Part shown: piece by piece, positions 51,826 to 61,104 of the stretch
How the letters are laid out: each line of letters begins with the position of its first letter
Position numbering within the stretch: position 1 is the first letter of the stretch
Source: Clostridiales bacterium
GTDB taxonomy: Bacteria > Bacillota > Clostridia > Christensenellales > Borkfalkiaceae
DNA length: 64,000 nt
Reading direction: 5' to 3'
Assembly: GCA_015069495.1 (NCBI GenBank)
Contig: SVIN01000003.1
Coordinates: 25,771-89,770 of the forward strand
Program-made: the position numbers and the translations under genes
The notes under the pieces: generated by a model
Databases searched by the model: none
What the model was told of the DNA's origin: nothing
The model's input: only the letters and a program-made list of their open reading frames with translations

Positions 51826-54419
51826 TATTTATCTCCGTCAATTTTATCTTTTAAGTCACCAAGCAACATGAAAGCTTGTAAGGGTGACATGGTGTTGAGG
51901 TCCAATTCGGAAATAATCTTTTCCACTTCGGTTAAAGCTTTCTCCTCAGACACTTCCTCTTCAACGACTTCCGCTTGCAACTTGCCACGCGCAATATCAT
52001 TCTTCTCAAGCGCTTTTAAAATACTCTTAGCGCGGGTTGTTACCTCTTTCGGTACACCTGCTAAAGAGGCAACTTCGATACCGAAACTGCGATTCGCACC
52101 ACCACGCGCAATCTTTCTCAAAAATACCACCGCTCCGTTAAATTCTTTGACGGTGATTTTATAATTCTTCACCCCTTCCAACTTGTTTTCAAGCTCTGTC
52201 AATTCATGGTAATGGGTGGAAAATAAGGTTTTCGCGCGGACGTTTTTCGCCAAAAATTCAATAACCGACCAAGCAATCGATAAGCCGTCGTAGGTACTTG
52301 TACCCCGTCCGACTTCGTCCAAAATCAAAAGACTGTCCTGCGTTGCATGTAATAAAATCGTCGCAACCTCGGTCATTTCTACCATAAAGGTACTTTGGTC
52401 AAAAATCAAATTATCGCTTGCACCAACACGAGTAAAGATTCGGTCTGTTAATGGAATTTGCGCTGCTTTTGCGGGTACAAACGAGCCGATGTGCGCCATA
52501 ATCGTAATCAAGGCAATTTGGCGCATGTAGGTACTCTTACCTGCCATATTGGGACCCGTAATGATTGCACAACGGTTGTCCTCATTGTCAAGCAAGGTAT
52601 CATTCGGAACGAAGCGTTCTTTAGAAATTGCCTCAACAACGGGGTGTCTTCCGTCCGTCACCGACAGCTTTTCCCCGCTTTCCGCAATTGCGGGACGGGT
52701 ATATTTGCGTTCCTTAGCAACCGTCGCAAAGGAAACCAAGCAATCCAACAACGCAATCGCACCCGCAACCGTTTTCAACTGTTCAATATGTTCAGACAGC
52801 ACGCCAAGGAGCTGTTGATACAATCTGTTTTCGATTTGTACAGCGCGCTCACCGCTGGTTAAAACCTTTTCTTCAAAAACCTTTAATTCGTCCGTAATGA
52901 AACGTTCGCCCGTGGTCAAAGTTTGTTTACGGATATATTCGGGAGGGACTTGGTTTTTAAAAGAATTCGACACCTCGATATAATACCCGAATACTTTGTT
53001 GAAACCAAGTTTCAAGGTTTTTATCCCCGTACGCTCTCTTTCGTTGGCTTCAATTTGGCGCAGAATTTGTTCAGCATCGCGCTTAATATTGCGAAGTTCG
53101 TCCAATTCGGGATAGAATCCGTCGCGGATATATCCGCCGTCTTTCATTACCGCAGGTGCGTCTTCCTGAATCGCCGCCTCTAACAACTTAGACAGTTCGG
53201 ACATGTCCAAAAGATTGTTATCAATATCCCCTATAATTTGCGAGGTAAAACCCGTCAATTGAAATTTCAGCGAGGGCAAGGATTGTAAGGATTTACGCAA
53301 TGCGATACAATCTTTAGGGTTAAAGTTTCCGTTGGAAATTTTACCCGCAAGGCGTTCGATATCGTTCATACCGCCAAGAGTTTCGCACAATCCAACGCGG
53401 ACAACGGAGGAATTGTAAAGTTCTTCAACCCCATCCAAACGATAGTTGATTTCCGCACGGTCTTTTAAGGGTGAAAGAATCATACGCGACAGCATACGCG
53501 CGCCCATACCCGTTTTCGTTTTATCTAAAATCCACAACAACGAACCGTATTTTTTATTTTCAGAGTTATTGCGGAGAAGTTCCAAATTTCGCACAGCATT
53601 GCCATCTAAGGTCATGAAACGATCTCGATTGACAACCTTAATGGCGTTCAAATTTGCAAGCGAATGTTTCTGCGTTTCGCGCAGATATTCCACCAACGCC
53701 CCCGCCGAGGCAATTAAATTTTCTTTACCGCTTATCCCATAAGGAGAGAGCGACTTTGCACCAAGCTGTTCTAACAGGTTCTTTTCCGCGTGTTTCACGT
53801 TAAACGCCCACGGCATATAACAAGAGAACGGGGGCAAGAGATTATGGCGAATTTCCTTTATTTCCTTGGTATAAGGCAACATTTCATCATTGCAAATCAC
53901 TTCCGCAACGGAAAGCTTTACCAAGTGTTCCACGGCTTCGTAAACCGCGGTATCGCCTAAAAATTCTTCTGCAAGAAACTCACCCGTGGTAATATCCGCC
54001 CACGACACAGCAACCCCGTCTTCAAATTTGAACACGCACGCAATATAGTTGTTACGACTCTCATCCAACATGGTTTCATCAGTCAAAGTCCCTGCGGAAA
54101 TAATACGCACAACGTCGCGTTCCACCAAGCCTTTCCCCGCTTTCGGGTCGGTGAGCTGTTCGCAAATCGCCACTTTTTCGCCAAGCGCAACCAGCTTAGC
54201 AATATACATATCCGCCGCGTGGTAAGGAATACCGCACATCGGCGCACGTTCGGCAAGCCCGCAATCTCTGCCCGTCAAAGTCAAATCCAAGAGTTTGGAG
54301 ACTTTAACCGCATCGTCAAAAAACATCTCGTAAAAGTCACCGAGACGGTAAAAAACTACACATTCTTTATGTTTTTCCTTAACGGAAAGATAATGTTGCA
54401 TCATTTGTGAAAGTGCCAT
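51825..54419 (-). CDS. mutS: DNA mismatch repair protein MutS
   Basis: Recognises mismatches, about 864 residues. The N-terminal domain has the mismatch-wedge Phe motif in VFYRLGDFYEMFFDDA, connector and lever domains follow, and the C-terminal ATPase has GPNMAGKSTYMRQ, LILDEVGRGTSTYDGLS and ATHYHELTEL-type FSTHYHELTEL. I start at ATG 54419, 7 bases from GAAGG; the track's TTG is two codons earlier. It follows miaB by 14 bases. Confidence 0.97.
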   Translation of the reverse strand: MALSQMMQHYLSVKEKHKECVVFYRLGDFYEMFFDDAVKVSKLLDLTLTGRDCGLAERAPMCGIPYHAADMYIAKLVALGEKVAICEQLTDPKAGKGLVERDVVRIISAGTLTDETMLDESRNNYIACVFKFEDGVAVSWADITTGEFLAEEFLGDTAVYEAVEHLVKLSVAEVICNDEMLPYTKEIKEIRHNLLPPFSCYMPWAFNVKHAEKNLLEQLGAKSLSPYGISGKENLIASAGALVEYLRETQKHSLANLNAIKVVNRDRFMTLDGNAVRNLELLRNNSENKKYGSLLWILDKTKTGMGARMLSRMILSPLKDRAEINYRLDGVEELYNSSVVRVGLCETLGGMNDIERLAGKISNGNFNPKDCIALRKSLQSLPSLKFQLTGFTSQIIGDIDNNLLDMSELSKLLEAAIQEDAPAVMKDGGYIRDGFYPELDELRNIKRDAEQILRQIEANERERTGIKTLKLGFNKVFGYYIEVSNSFKNQVPPEYIRKQTLTTGERFITDELKVFEEKVLTSGERAVQIENRLYQQLLGVLSEHIEQLKTVAGAIALLDCLVSFATVAKERKYTRPAIAESGEKLSVTDGRHPVVEAISKERFVPNDTLLDNEDNRCAIITGPNMAGKSTYMRQIALITIMAHIGSFVPAKAAQIPLTDRIFTRVGASDNLIFDQSTFMVEMTEVATILLHATQDSLLILDEVGRGTSTYDGLSIAWSVIEFLAKNVRAKTLFSTHYHELTELENKLEGVKNYKITVKEFNGAVVFLRKIARGGANRSFGIEVASLAGVPKEVTTRAKSILKALEKNDIARGKLQAEVVEEEVSEEKALTEVEKIISELDLNTMSPLQAFMLLGDLKDKIDGDK

Positions 54420-54433
54420 AATCAAACCTTCCT

Positions 54434-55750
54434 TTACACGATTTCCCCAAACAGCGAAATGCCGTTGGCTTTGGTGATTTTAAGTTGCACGAATTGACCG
54501 ATTCGGTCGGTTTCACTGGTGAAATACCCCATTCTGCCAAACTCGTCACGGCCCATATACAAGCCTTTTTTCTCGTCGTAATCTTCACAGAGAATTTCCA
54601 CCGTTTTACCAAGATATTTCTCTGATTTTTTACGGGTAAGAGAGTTGACCAACTCCACCAAACGCATAATTCGGTCTTTTTGAACGTCTTCGGGGATATG
54701 ATTCCCCATATCCGCGGCTTTCGTGCCTTGGCGTTTGGAATAGACAAAAGTGAACGCGGATGCGAAATCCACCTCTTTCACCAAGGATTCCGTTTGCAGA
54801 TAATCCTCTTCCGTCTCCCCAGGGAACCCCACAATGATATCGGTGGTCACTTCTGCTTCGGGCAGGTGGGATTTCAGCATTTGAATTTCACCAAGATATT
54901 TTTCACGGGTATAACGGCGATTCATCGCTTGCAACACAGGGTTAGAACCAGATTGTACGGGCAAATGCACAAGCCTGCATATCTTTCGATGTTTCTTCAT
55001 TACCAGTACAACGTCCTCGTTAAAATCCTTGGGATGGCTAGTCATGAAGCGCAAGCGGAAATCCCCCTCAATGGAAGCCACTGCATCCAGCAATTGCGCA
55101 AATGTCATACCCGTCGAACCATCCGACCCGTAAGAGTTTACGTTTTGTCCAAGTAAAGTGATTTCCTTGTACCCTTCCGCAACAAGCGAACGAACTTCCG
55201 CAAGGATATTTTCAGGTTTTCTTGAACGCTCACGCCCGCGCACATAAGGAACGATACAGTAGGAGCAGAAATTGTTGCAACCGTACATAATATTCACCCA
55301 TGCGTTGGGATAGCTTGTGCGGTAAGCGTCGGTGAATTCAACGATTTCCCCTTCCTTTTCACGGATTTCAATCACCTTTTTCTTCTGCGATTTTTTACGC
55401 AAAATCAAGTTACCGAGTTCTTCCAAATTCAGCGTACCGAACATGATATCGATAAACGGAAATTTCTTTTTTAATACGTCCGTTTTACCCTTTTCTTGGG
55501 TCATGCAACCACCCACCGCAATCAAGAGATTGGGTTTTTCTTTCTTTAATTTTTTCAACGCGCCAATATTGCCAAATGCGTGGTTTTCCGCATTTTCACG
55601 AATACAACAGGTATTAAATACGATGATATCCGCATCCTCTTTACATGAAGTTTCCTCATACCCCAAACCACGTAAAATCCCCGCGATTTTTTCCGATTCG
55701 TGCACGTTCATTTGACAGCCATAAGTGACAATGTAGTATTTTTCTTGCAT
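54434..55750 (-). CDS. miaB: tRNA-2-methylthio-N6-dimethylallyladenosine synthase
   Basis: A radical SAM methylthiotransferase that finishes ms2i6A37 after MiaA, 438 residues. The N-terminal domain holds three cluster cysteines (YGCQMNVHES, NTCCIREN, GGCMTQEK); the radical SAM motif is CNNFCSYC in YGCNNFCSYCIVPYVRGRE; a C-terminal TRAM domain binds RNA. First gene of miaB-mutS-mutL-miaA. Its promoter lies in the palindrome shared with the divergent PBP gene. Confidence 0.97.
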   Translation of the reverse strand: MQEKYYIVTYGCQMNVHESEKIAGILRGLGYEETSCKEDADIIVFNTCCIRENAENHAFGNIGALKKLKKEKPNLLIAVGGCMTQEKGKTDVLKKKFPFIDIMFGTLNLEELGNLILRKKSQKKKVIEIREKEGEIVEFTDAYRTSYPNAWVNIMYGCNNFCSYCIVPYVRGRERSRKPENILAEVRSLVAEGYKEITLLGQNVNSYGSDGSTGMTFAQLLDAVASIEGDFRLRFMTSHPKDFNEDVVLVMKKHRKICRLVHLPVQSGSNPVLQAMNRRYTREKYLGEIQMLKSHLPEAEVTTDIIVGFPGETEEDYLQTESLVKEVDFASAFTFVYSKRQGTKAADMGNHIPEDVQKDRIMRLVELVNSLTRKKSEKYLGKTVEILCEDYDEKKGLYMGRDEFGRMGYFTSETDRIGQFVQLKITKANGISLFGEIV

Positions 55751-55787
55751 AATTCTCTTTCCGTTTTTTCAATCGGGCGCAATACCC

Positions 55788-55834
55788 GAGTATAATATTT
55801 TTTATATTATACTCTTTTTTTTGCTTTTACGCAA
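55788..55834. promoter_or_regulatory. Palindromic divergent promoter region of miaB (-) and PBP (+)
   Basis: GAGTATAATAT, a T5 loop, and the exact complement (55788-55814) carry one TATAAT on each strand. Minus: TTGCGT (55829-55834), 17-bp spacer, TATAAT (55806-55811), a good miaB promoter. Plus: TATAAT at 55791-55796 with only a weak -35 (TTCAAT). The plus direction is less certain because its leader would be about 105 bases. Confidence 0.65.
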
Positions 55835-55907
55835 GTCTTTGCACCTTGGTTGTGAAATTTTTACCCCACAATTGATAAAAACCGCAAAAGGAAACATACT
55901 GTTTTAC

Positions 55908-58124
55908 ATGAGATGGATAAAGAAGTTGCTTTGGTTTATATTACTGTTTACGGCTGTTTCCGTATGTGCGATGGTTGGATATTATTTCATCGTCACAAAA
56001 GACGCAGTTTTACAAAAAGAAAAACTGTTGCTTGGTCAGCAAAATATATGTATATACGACCGCTACGGCGAAATTATACAAAATGTTGGAATCTTTTCCA
56101 ACAGACAATCTACCCCTATCGAGGAGATTCCTCAACACACGAAAAACGCTTTCATCTGCGTGGAAGATAAACGATTTTACCAACACAACGGTTTTGATAG
56201 CAAACGCATTTTTAAGGCCGTTTACAACAATGCCAAAGCACACGCCTTCAGAGAAGGCGCGTCTACTATTTCACAACAATTGATAAAAAATACGCATCTT
56301 TCTCAAGAAAAAACTGTAAAACGGAAGTTGCGGGAATGGAAACTGACCCGCGCCTTGGAAAGAGAATATACTAAAGACGAGATTTTGGAAAAGTATCTCA
56401 ACACCATTTATTTCGGGCATAGCTGTTTTGGGATTCGTTCAGCCTCTGAGTTCTACTTCGGGAAACTACCCAGTGCATTAAACTTGTCAGAATCCGCTAT
56501 TTTAGCAGGATTGGTCAAGTCCCCCAATAACTATTCTCCGTTCAAGAACCCTCAACGTTGCGAGACTCGCAAAAAGACGGTGTTGGGATTGATGGCGAAC
56601 AACGGATATATTGATAAAGACGAGGAAATCAACGCCATCTGCGAGAGTTTACCCATACAGCCTACAAGCGAAGCGGTTGACCGCGGGTATTTTCATTTGC
56701 TTTTTGATGAGTTGAGTGAAATTACAAGCGCAAGCCATTTGCGATTGGGCGGAAATATTGAGATTTTCACCGAATTTGACCCCGATTTACAAAAGCAATT
56801 GCAGGAAGCGACAGCAGAAATTTCCTCTGATAAAAGCGCGTTTGTCTTGGATGGGCACAGCGGATTGTTTAAGGCGTGCATTTCCACCATCGGCAACGCG
56901 AAACGCCTGCCTGGGTCAGTCATTAAACCTTTGCTTGTATACGCCCCCGCCTTGGAAGAAAATCTCATTTCTCCCGCTACGCCGATTTTAGATGAAAAGG
57001 TCAATTACGGGGGGTATACCCCCGAAAATTACAATGGAAAATACCACGGATATATCAGCGCGCGGGAAGCCCTTGCAAAAAGTTTAAATATCCCTGCCGT
57101 AAAATTGTTACAATCCCTTGGCGTTCAAAAAGGCAGTGAATATTTAGGGCGGTTGCATTTGACCGTTGATAAAGAAGACGAATCTCTTGCACTTGCTTTG
57201 GGCGGCATGAAACATGGATTTAGTTTGCAGAATTTGACCAACGCCTACGCAAGCTTGCTAAACAGCGGAAAATTCAGCAATTGCGGGTTTATTCAAAGTT
57301 TAAAAATCAATGATATCCTAGTCTATCGATTCGACAAGAAAGAACGCGCCGTCTTCTCAAAGGAAACTGCTTATTTGACAACCGATATACTAAAAACAGC
57401 CGTCAAGGAAGGCACAGCAAAGAAGTTGCGCAATTTACCATTTGATATTGCATGCAAAACGGGTACGGTTGGTACTAGCAAAGGAAATACCGACGCGTAC
57501 GCAATTGCATACACCACGCAGGACGTTACTTCCGTTTGGTTGGGGAATGCGGACAATCAAATGATTTCCGATACCGGGGGCGGTACACCCTGCCATATTC
57601 TACAACAAATCAACCACTATCTGTATGGTCAATACGGAAACATCCCTGCCTTTAATAAACCAAGCCAAGTGGTGGAAGTTTCTTTGGATAAAATTAGTTA
57701 TTATGACACGCATACTATACAGTTATCTGACGATAACGCCCCCGTAAATTACCGTTTTACCGAGCTATTTAACAAACGGCATATACCCGCAAAAAAGTCT
57801 GATTTTTTCAGCAATCCAAGCATTTTACCCCCTACCGTCAATATACGAAATGGGCAGGTAGTTATCACCTTGCAAAAAGACTCGCCAACTGTTTATCAAT
57901 ACTGTATTGTGCGATATGATTATGCGACGCATACTACCGTTTATAAAGGGGCGCATTTCGATGAGTTTTGCGACGCAAGCGCAAAGCCCAATCAAAAATA
58001 TATCTATACCGTTACCCCGATATATAACGAGCATGCAGGCGTTGGTGTAACACTGCCCTCCATTTCCACCGACACACAATTTCAAGATGATCAAATGACC
58101 GAAAAAGAATGGTGGAAGTATTAG
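55908..58124 (+). CDS. Class A penicillin-binding protein (transglycosylase/transpeptidase)
   Basis: Builds peptidoglycan outside the membrane. After one N-terminal membrane helix (LLWFILLFTAVSVCAMVGYYF) comes the glycosyltransferase domain (EDKRFYQHNGFD with the catalytic Glu, GASTISQQLIKN, KDEILEKYLNTIYFG), then the penicillin-binding domain with GSVIKP (SxxK), SLN and ACKTGTVG (KTG), and a C-terminal fibronectin type III-like region. About 738 residues. The ATG 55908 gives the expected short cytoplasmic tail MRWIKK; AAAAGGA lies 15 bases upstream, a long spacing, so a start slightly upstream is possible. Confidence 0.93.
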   Translation: MRWIKKLLWFILLFTAVSVCAMVGYYFIVTKDAVLQKEKLLLGQQNICIYDRYGEIIQNVGIFSNRQSTPIEEIPQHTKNAFICVEDKRFYQHNGFDSKRIFKAVYNNAKAHAFREGASTISQQLIKNTHLSQEKTVKRKLREWKLTRALEREYTKDEILEKYLNTIYFGHSCFGIRSASEFYFGKLPSALNLSESAILAGLVKSPNNYSPFKNPQRCETRKKTVLGLMANNGYIDKDEEINAICESLPIQPTSEAVDRGYFHLLFDELSEITSASHLRLGGNIEIFTEFDPDLQKQLQEATAEISSDKSAFVLDGHSGLFKACISTIGNAKRLPGSVIKPLLVYAPALEENLISPATPILDEKVNYGGYTPENYNGKYHGYISAREALAKSLNIPAVKLLQSLGVQKGSEYLGRLHLTVDKEDESLALALGGMKHGFSLQNLTNAYASLLNSGKFSNCGFIQSLKINDILVYRFDKKERAVFSKETAYLTTDILKTAVKEGTAKKLRNLPFDIACKTGTVGTSKGNTDAYAIAYTTQDVTSVWLGNADNQMISDTGGGTPCHILQQINHYLYGQYGNIPAFNKPSQVVEVSLDKISYYDTHTIQLSDDNAPVNYRFTELFNKRHIPAKKSDFFSNPSILPPTVNIRNGQVVITLQKDSPTVYQYCIVRYDYATHTTVYKGAHFDEFCDASAKPNQKYIYTVTPIYNEHAGVGVTLPSISTDTQFQDDQMTEKEWWKY

Positions 58125-58153
58125 AAAAAAGCCGTGGATTCACCACGGCTTTT
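58125..58153. terminator. Bidirectional terminator between PBP and thiI
   Basis: AAAAGCCGTGG, loop ATTCA, CCACGGCTTTT, with the A-run starting right after the PBP stop codon. Serves both converging genes. Confidence 0.9.
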
Positions 58154-58166
58154 ACAATGTGTACAA

Positions 58167-59324
58167 TTAAATTTTAATTTTTTCCACCGATTCGAATGCT
58201 TCCGCAATCAATGCTTCAATATCAAGTTTCGCTTCTTCCCTTGCAATTTCATCCAATTTCGGACGAATCGCGGGATAATCAGGTAAGAATACCGTACAGC
58301 AATCCTCAAAAGGCAAAATGGAAGTTTCGTATGCCCCCATTTTCACCGAACGCTCGATAATTTCGTTCTTATCAAAGCCAACCAATGGACGAAGGACAGG
58401 TAAACGTTCCACTACCGAATTGGAAGAAGTCATCCCCTCAATCGTTTGACTGGCAACCTGCCCCAAGCTCTCACCCGTAATCAAGCATTGTGCACTGATA
58501 CGAAGCGCGTGGCGTTCCGCAATGCGATACATGAAACGGCGAAGCAAGGTAATCATGAGGTCAGGTTTGCATTTTTCATGAATTGCTTCTTGGATATGAG
58601 TCACTTTTACCGTATATAAGTTGGTCCCGCAGGTATATTCAGACAAAATCTTCGCCAAATCGACCACTTTTTCTTTGGCTTGCATGTTGGTATAAGGGTA
58701 GCTGTGGAAGTGCAAACAGTCAATTTTCATACCGCGTTTTGCCATCATGTGACCCGCAACGGGACTGTCGATCCCGCCCGACAATAACAAAAGCCCTTTC
58801 CCTGCCGTACCGACGGGCATACCGTTTGCCCCCTCAATGAAATCACCAAATACCAACGCTTTGCCGTTTTCACGAATGTCTACGCGAACGGTAAAGGAAG
58901 GATTGTGCACGTCTACCTTTAAGGCACCCTTCGCATAATCCAACAGTAAACCGCCCAAGGTTTTGCTAATTTCCACCGAAGTCAAGGGATATTTTTTATC
59001 CCCGCGGTGGGATTCCACCTTAAAAGTACCCTGCGAATGCGCTTGTAATTTCGCCGCCTCAAAAATGGAATCCATATCCGACGAAGTTTCGTATGCAAGG
59101 CTTAATGTATGCAAACCAAAGACTTTTTTCAGCTTTTCAATGATTTCATCCGTTTGCTCCTCGGGGAAGTTTTGCACCAAATAACGCCCGCTGTTTTTAA
59201 TAAGCTCCGCATCAAAATCCTCGATAGCACGGCGCAGATTGGTTTCAAACGCACGTTCGAAAAACCCTCTGTTTTTCCCTTTTAAATAGATTTCAGAATA
59301 TCTAATAATGATTACTTTTTCCAT
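58167..59324 (-). CDS. thiI: tRNA 4-thiouridine synthase ThiI (short form)
   Basis: Makes s4U8 in tRNA and can donate sulfur to thiamine synthesis. Order: ferredoxin-like region, THUMP domain (about 60-165), then the PP-loop pyrophosphatase LLLSGGIDSPVAGHMM. It ends at 385 residues without the rhodanese domain of Escherichia coli ThiI, so it takes sulfur from a cysteine desulfurase directly, and one is encoded 10 bases upstream. Ribosome site AGAGGA precedes the ATG. Confidence 0.95.
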   Translation of the reverse strand: MEKVIIIRYSEIYLKGKNRGFFERAFETNLRRAIEDFDAELIKNSGRYLVQNFPEEQTDEIIEKLKKVFGLHTLSLAYETSSDMDSIFEAAKLQAHSQGTFKVESHRGDKKYPLTSVEISKTLGGLLLDYAKGALKVDVHNPSFTVRVDIRENGKALVFGDFIEGANGMPVGTAGKGLLLLSGGIDSPVAGHMMAKRGMKIDCLHFHSYPYTNMQAKEKVVDLAKILSEYTCGTNLYTVKVTHIQEAIHEKCKPDLMITLLRRFMYRIAERHALRISAQCLITGESLGQVASQTIEGMTSSNSVVERLPVLRPLVGFDKNEIIERSVKMGAYETSILPFEDCCTVFLPDYPAIRPKLDEIAREEAKLDIEALIAEAFESVEKIKI

Positions 59325-59334
59325 AATTGTCCTC

Positions 59335-60465
59335 TTATTTCATTTTTCGTGCAAGTTCACGCCCAATTTCGTTTAAAATTTCAGCAGATTTTGCAATTTC
59401 TTCTTCCGTAGTTTGCGGGGAAAAACTAAGACGCAGTACACCATCCGCCGTCTTTTCATCGTAACCGCACGCCAAAATCACTTTACTGTATCGGTGTTTC
59501 GCGTTAGACGAACAAGCCGACCCCGTACCCACAATCAAACCTTTGTCGTTTGCCATATGCAGTAAAATTTCACCGCGTAAACCGCGCGCCGAAACGCTGA
59601 GTATGTACGGTGTCGCATCTTCTGAAGATAGACGGGTATACACTTCCTTATCAAGCGCAGACCAAAGCTGTTCGCGATAACCTTTTATACGATTGAAATC
59701 CTCTTTGATTGTCGCAAACTTTTCTTCCGCCGCATAACGGAAATGCATGATACCAAATACGTTCTCGGTACCGCTTCTTCTGCCTGCTTCCTGCCCGCCA
59801 CCATACAGATAAGGCGGAAGTTGCAGGGATTTTCGTTTAATCAACGCTCCAACGCCTTTCAACCCGCCTATTTTGTGTGCGCTCAGTGCATATAAATCCA
59901 CGTCTTTGCTCAATTTATACGGAATTTTTCCATAAGCTTGCACCCCATCGCAATGAAAAATCACACGTGGATTTTTTTGTTTGACAAGCCTTGCGATTGC
60001 GTTGATATCGTTGATTGCACCGATTTCATTATTGACGTGCATGACGGACACAAAACTCGTTTTATCGTCCACCAAGGCAAGCAAAGCGTTTACGTCCACT
60101 CGCCCATCCCTTTGCAAAGGCGCAAAGCGCGCATCTATTACACCGCGATTTTTTAATTCAAGGAATGCCGCGGATACAGCGGAATGTTCCCCTGCCGTCG
60201 TAACGGCATTACCTCGTTTGGCAAAAGAGAAAATAGCTTGGTTATCCGATTCCGTTCCGCAAGAGGTAAAAATCAGCTCAAACGCGTTTTCGTCCGCAAT
60301 CTTAGAAAGCAAAACGGAGCGCGCTTTTTTCAGCTCGCTCTGTAATGCAAACCCCTCGTTGTACATACCCGATGGGTTGTGGAATTTTTCCGTTATATAC
60401 TCGGTTGCGCGTTCAAAAGCACCAACCGACGGCTTGGTTGTCGCCGCATTATCCAAATAAACCAT
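59335..60465 (-). CDS. Cysteine desulfurase (IscS/NifS-like)
   Basis: A PLP enzyme that takes sulfur from cysteine, here probably for ThiI. It has VYLDNAATTKPS, FTSCGTESDNQAI, the PLP lysine in ALSAHKIGGLKGVGAL, RRSGTENVFGI and the persulfide cysteine in GSACSSNAKHRYS. 376 residues, usual length. Its start overlaps the upstream membrane-protein stop (TAATG) and thiI follows by 10 bases, the common desulfurase-thiI pair of Firmicutes. Confidence 0.95.
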   Translation of the reverse strand: MVYLDNAATTKPSVGAFERATEYITEKFHNPSGMYNEGFALQSELKKARSVLLSKIADENAFELIFTSCGTESDNQAIFSFAKRGNAVTTAGEHSAVSAAFLELKNRGVIDARFAPLQRDGRVDVNALLALVDDKTSFVSVMHVNNEIGAINDINAIARLVKQKNPRVIFHCDGVQAYGKIPYKLSKDVDLYALSAHKIGGLKGVGALIKRKSLQLPPYLYGGGQEAGRRSGTENVFGIMHFRYAAEEKFATIKEDFNRIKGYREQLWSALDKEVYTRLSSEDATPYILSVSARGLRGEILLHMANDKGLIVGTGSACSSNAKHRYSKVILACGYDEKTADGVLRLSFSPQTTEEEIAKSAEILNEIGRELARKMK

Positions 60466-61055
60466 TATTTTTGCTTCTTTTCTTGCATAACGTAATCACT
60501 TTCCAACTTGTTACGTCTTGCAAATTTTAAAATATTCATCAGCATTTCTTCACGACACTCTAATACGAACAACTTTTTACCATTGAATTCAGCCAAAATA
60601 TACATGAAGAACTTACCCTTTGCAGGTACGTCGTTCGAGGTACAAATCACCGTCTTTGTTGCGGGTTCGCTTTTGAAGCGCTCAAACGAGGGATTGTCAA
60701 CGTCACCGAATTGAATCATGTCTTCACAGTCAAAACGTGCAATCAACTTACGCTTATTTACGTTGATAACTTTGGATATACGCAATTCACCTGACACAAA
60801 CGCATAGTCATAGCTAACGTTGATACGCATTTTCCATTGTCTAAGCAAAAACCAAGACGCAAGCAACCATATAAAAATGAAACCCCACGATATCCAATCC
60901 CCTGGTTCGTTGACACGAATTGTGTAGAACCCCAGCACAAACCATATAATCGCTAAGCCAAGGAACACCCAGGAAATGCCCGTTATTACATTGTATCTCT
61001 TCGTTTTCTTATCTGAATTATGCGCTACGGCGCTTTCTTCATAAAAAACGTCCAT
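60465..61055 (-). CDS. Uncharacterised membrane protein (possibly DUF6106)
   Basis: A 196-residue protein with two close membrane helices (VFLGLAIIWFVLGFYTI and WISWGFIFIWLLASWFLL) and a soluble C-terminal half containing FDCEDMIQFG and MYILAEFNGKKLFVLEC. It resembles proteins labelled DUF6106, but I cannot confirm that. It is coupled to the desulfurase gene (TAATG overlap) and has a GC-rich hairpin just before its ribosome site (GAAGGAG). Function unknown. Confidence 0.7.
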   Translation of the reverse strand: MDVFYEESAVAHNSDKKTKRYNVITGISWVFLGLAIIWFVLGFYTIRVNEPGDWISWGFIFIWLLASWFLLRQWKMRINVSYDYAFVSGELRISKVINVNKRKLIARFDCEDMIQFGDVDNPSFERFKSEPATKTVICTSNDVPAKGKFFMYILAEFNGKKLFVLECREEMLMNILKFARRNKLESDYVMQEKKQK

Positions 61056-61069
61056 TATTTACTCCTTCA

Positions 61070-61090
61070 CCCGCCCCATTACGGGGCGGG
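61070..61090 (-). promoter_or_regulatory. GC-rich hairpin before the membrane-protein ribosome site
   Basis: A perfect 8-bp stem CCCGCCCC/GGGGCGGG with a 5-base loop lies between the carB-dapF stop and the GAAGGAG of the next gene, on the minus strand. No T-run follows in that direction, so it is not a terminator; it may stabilise or process the mRNA. Confidence 0.5.
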
Positions 61091-61104
61091 ATATTTTGTT
61101 CACG

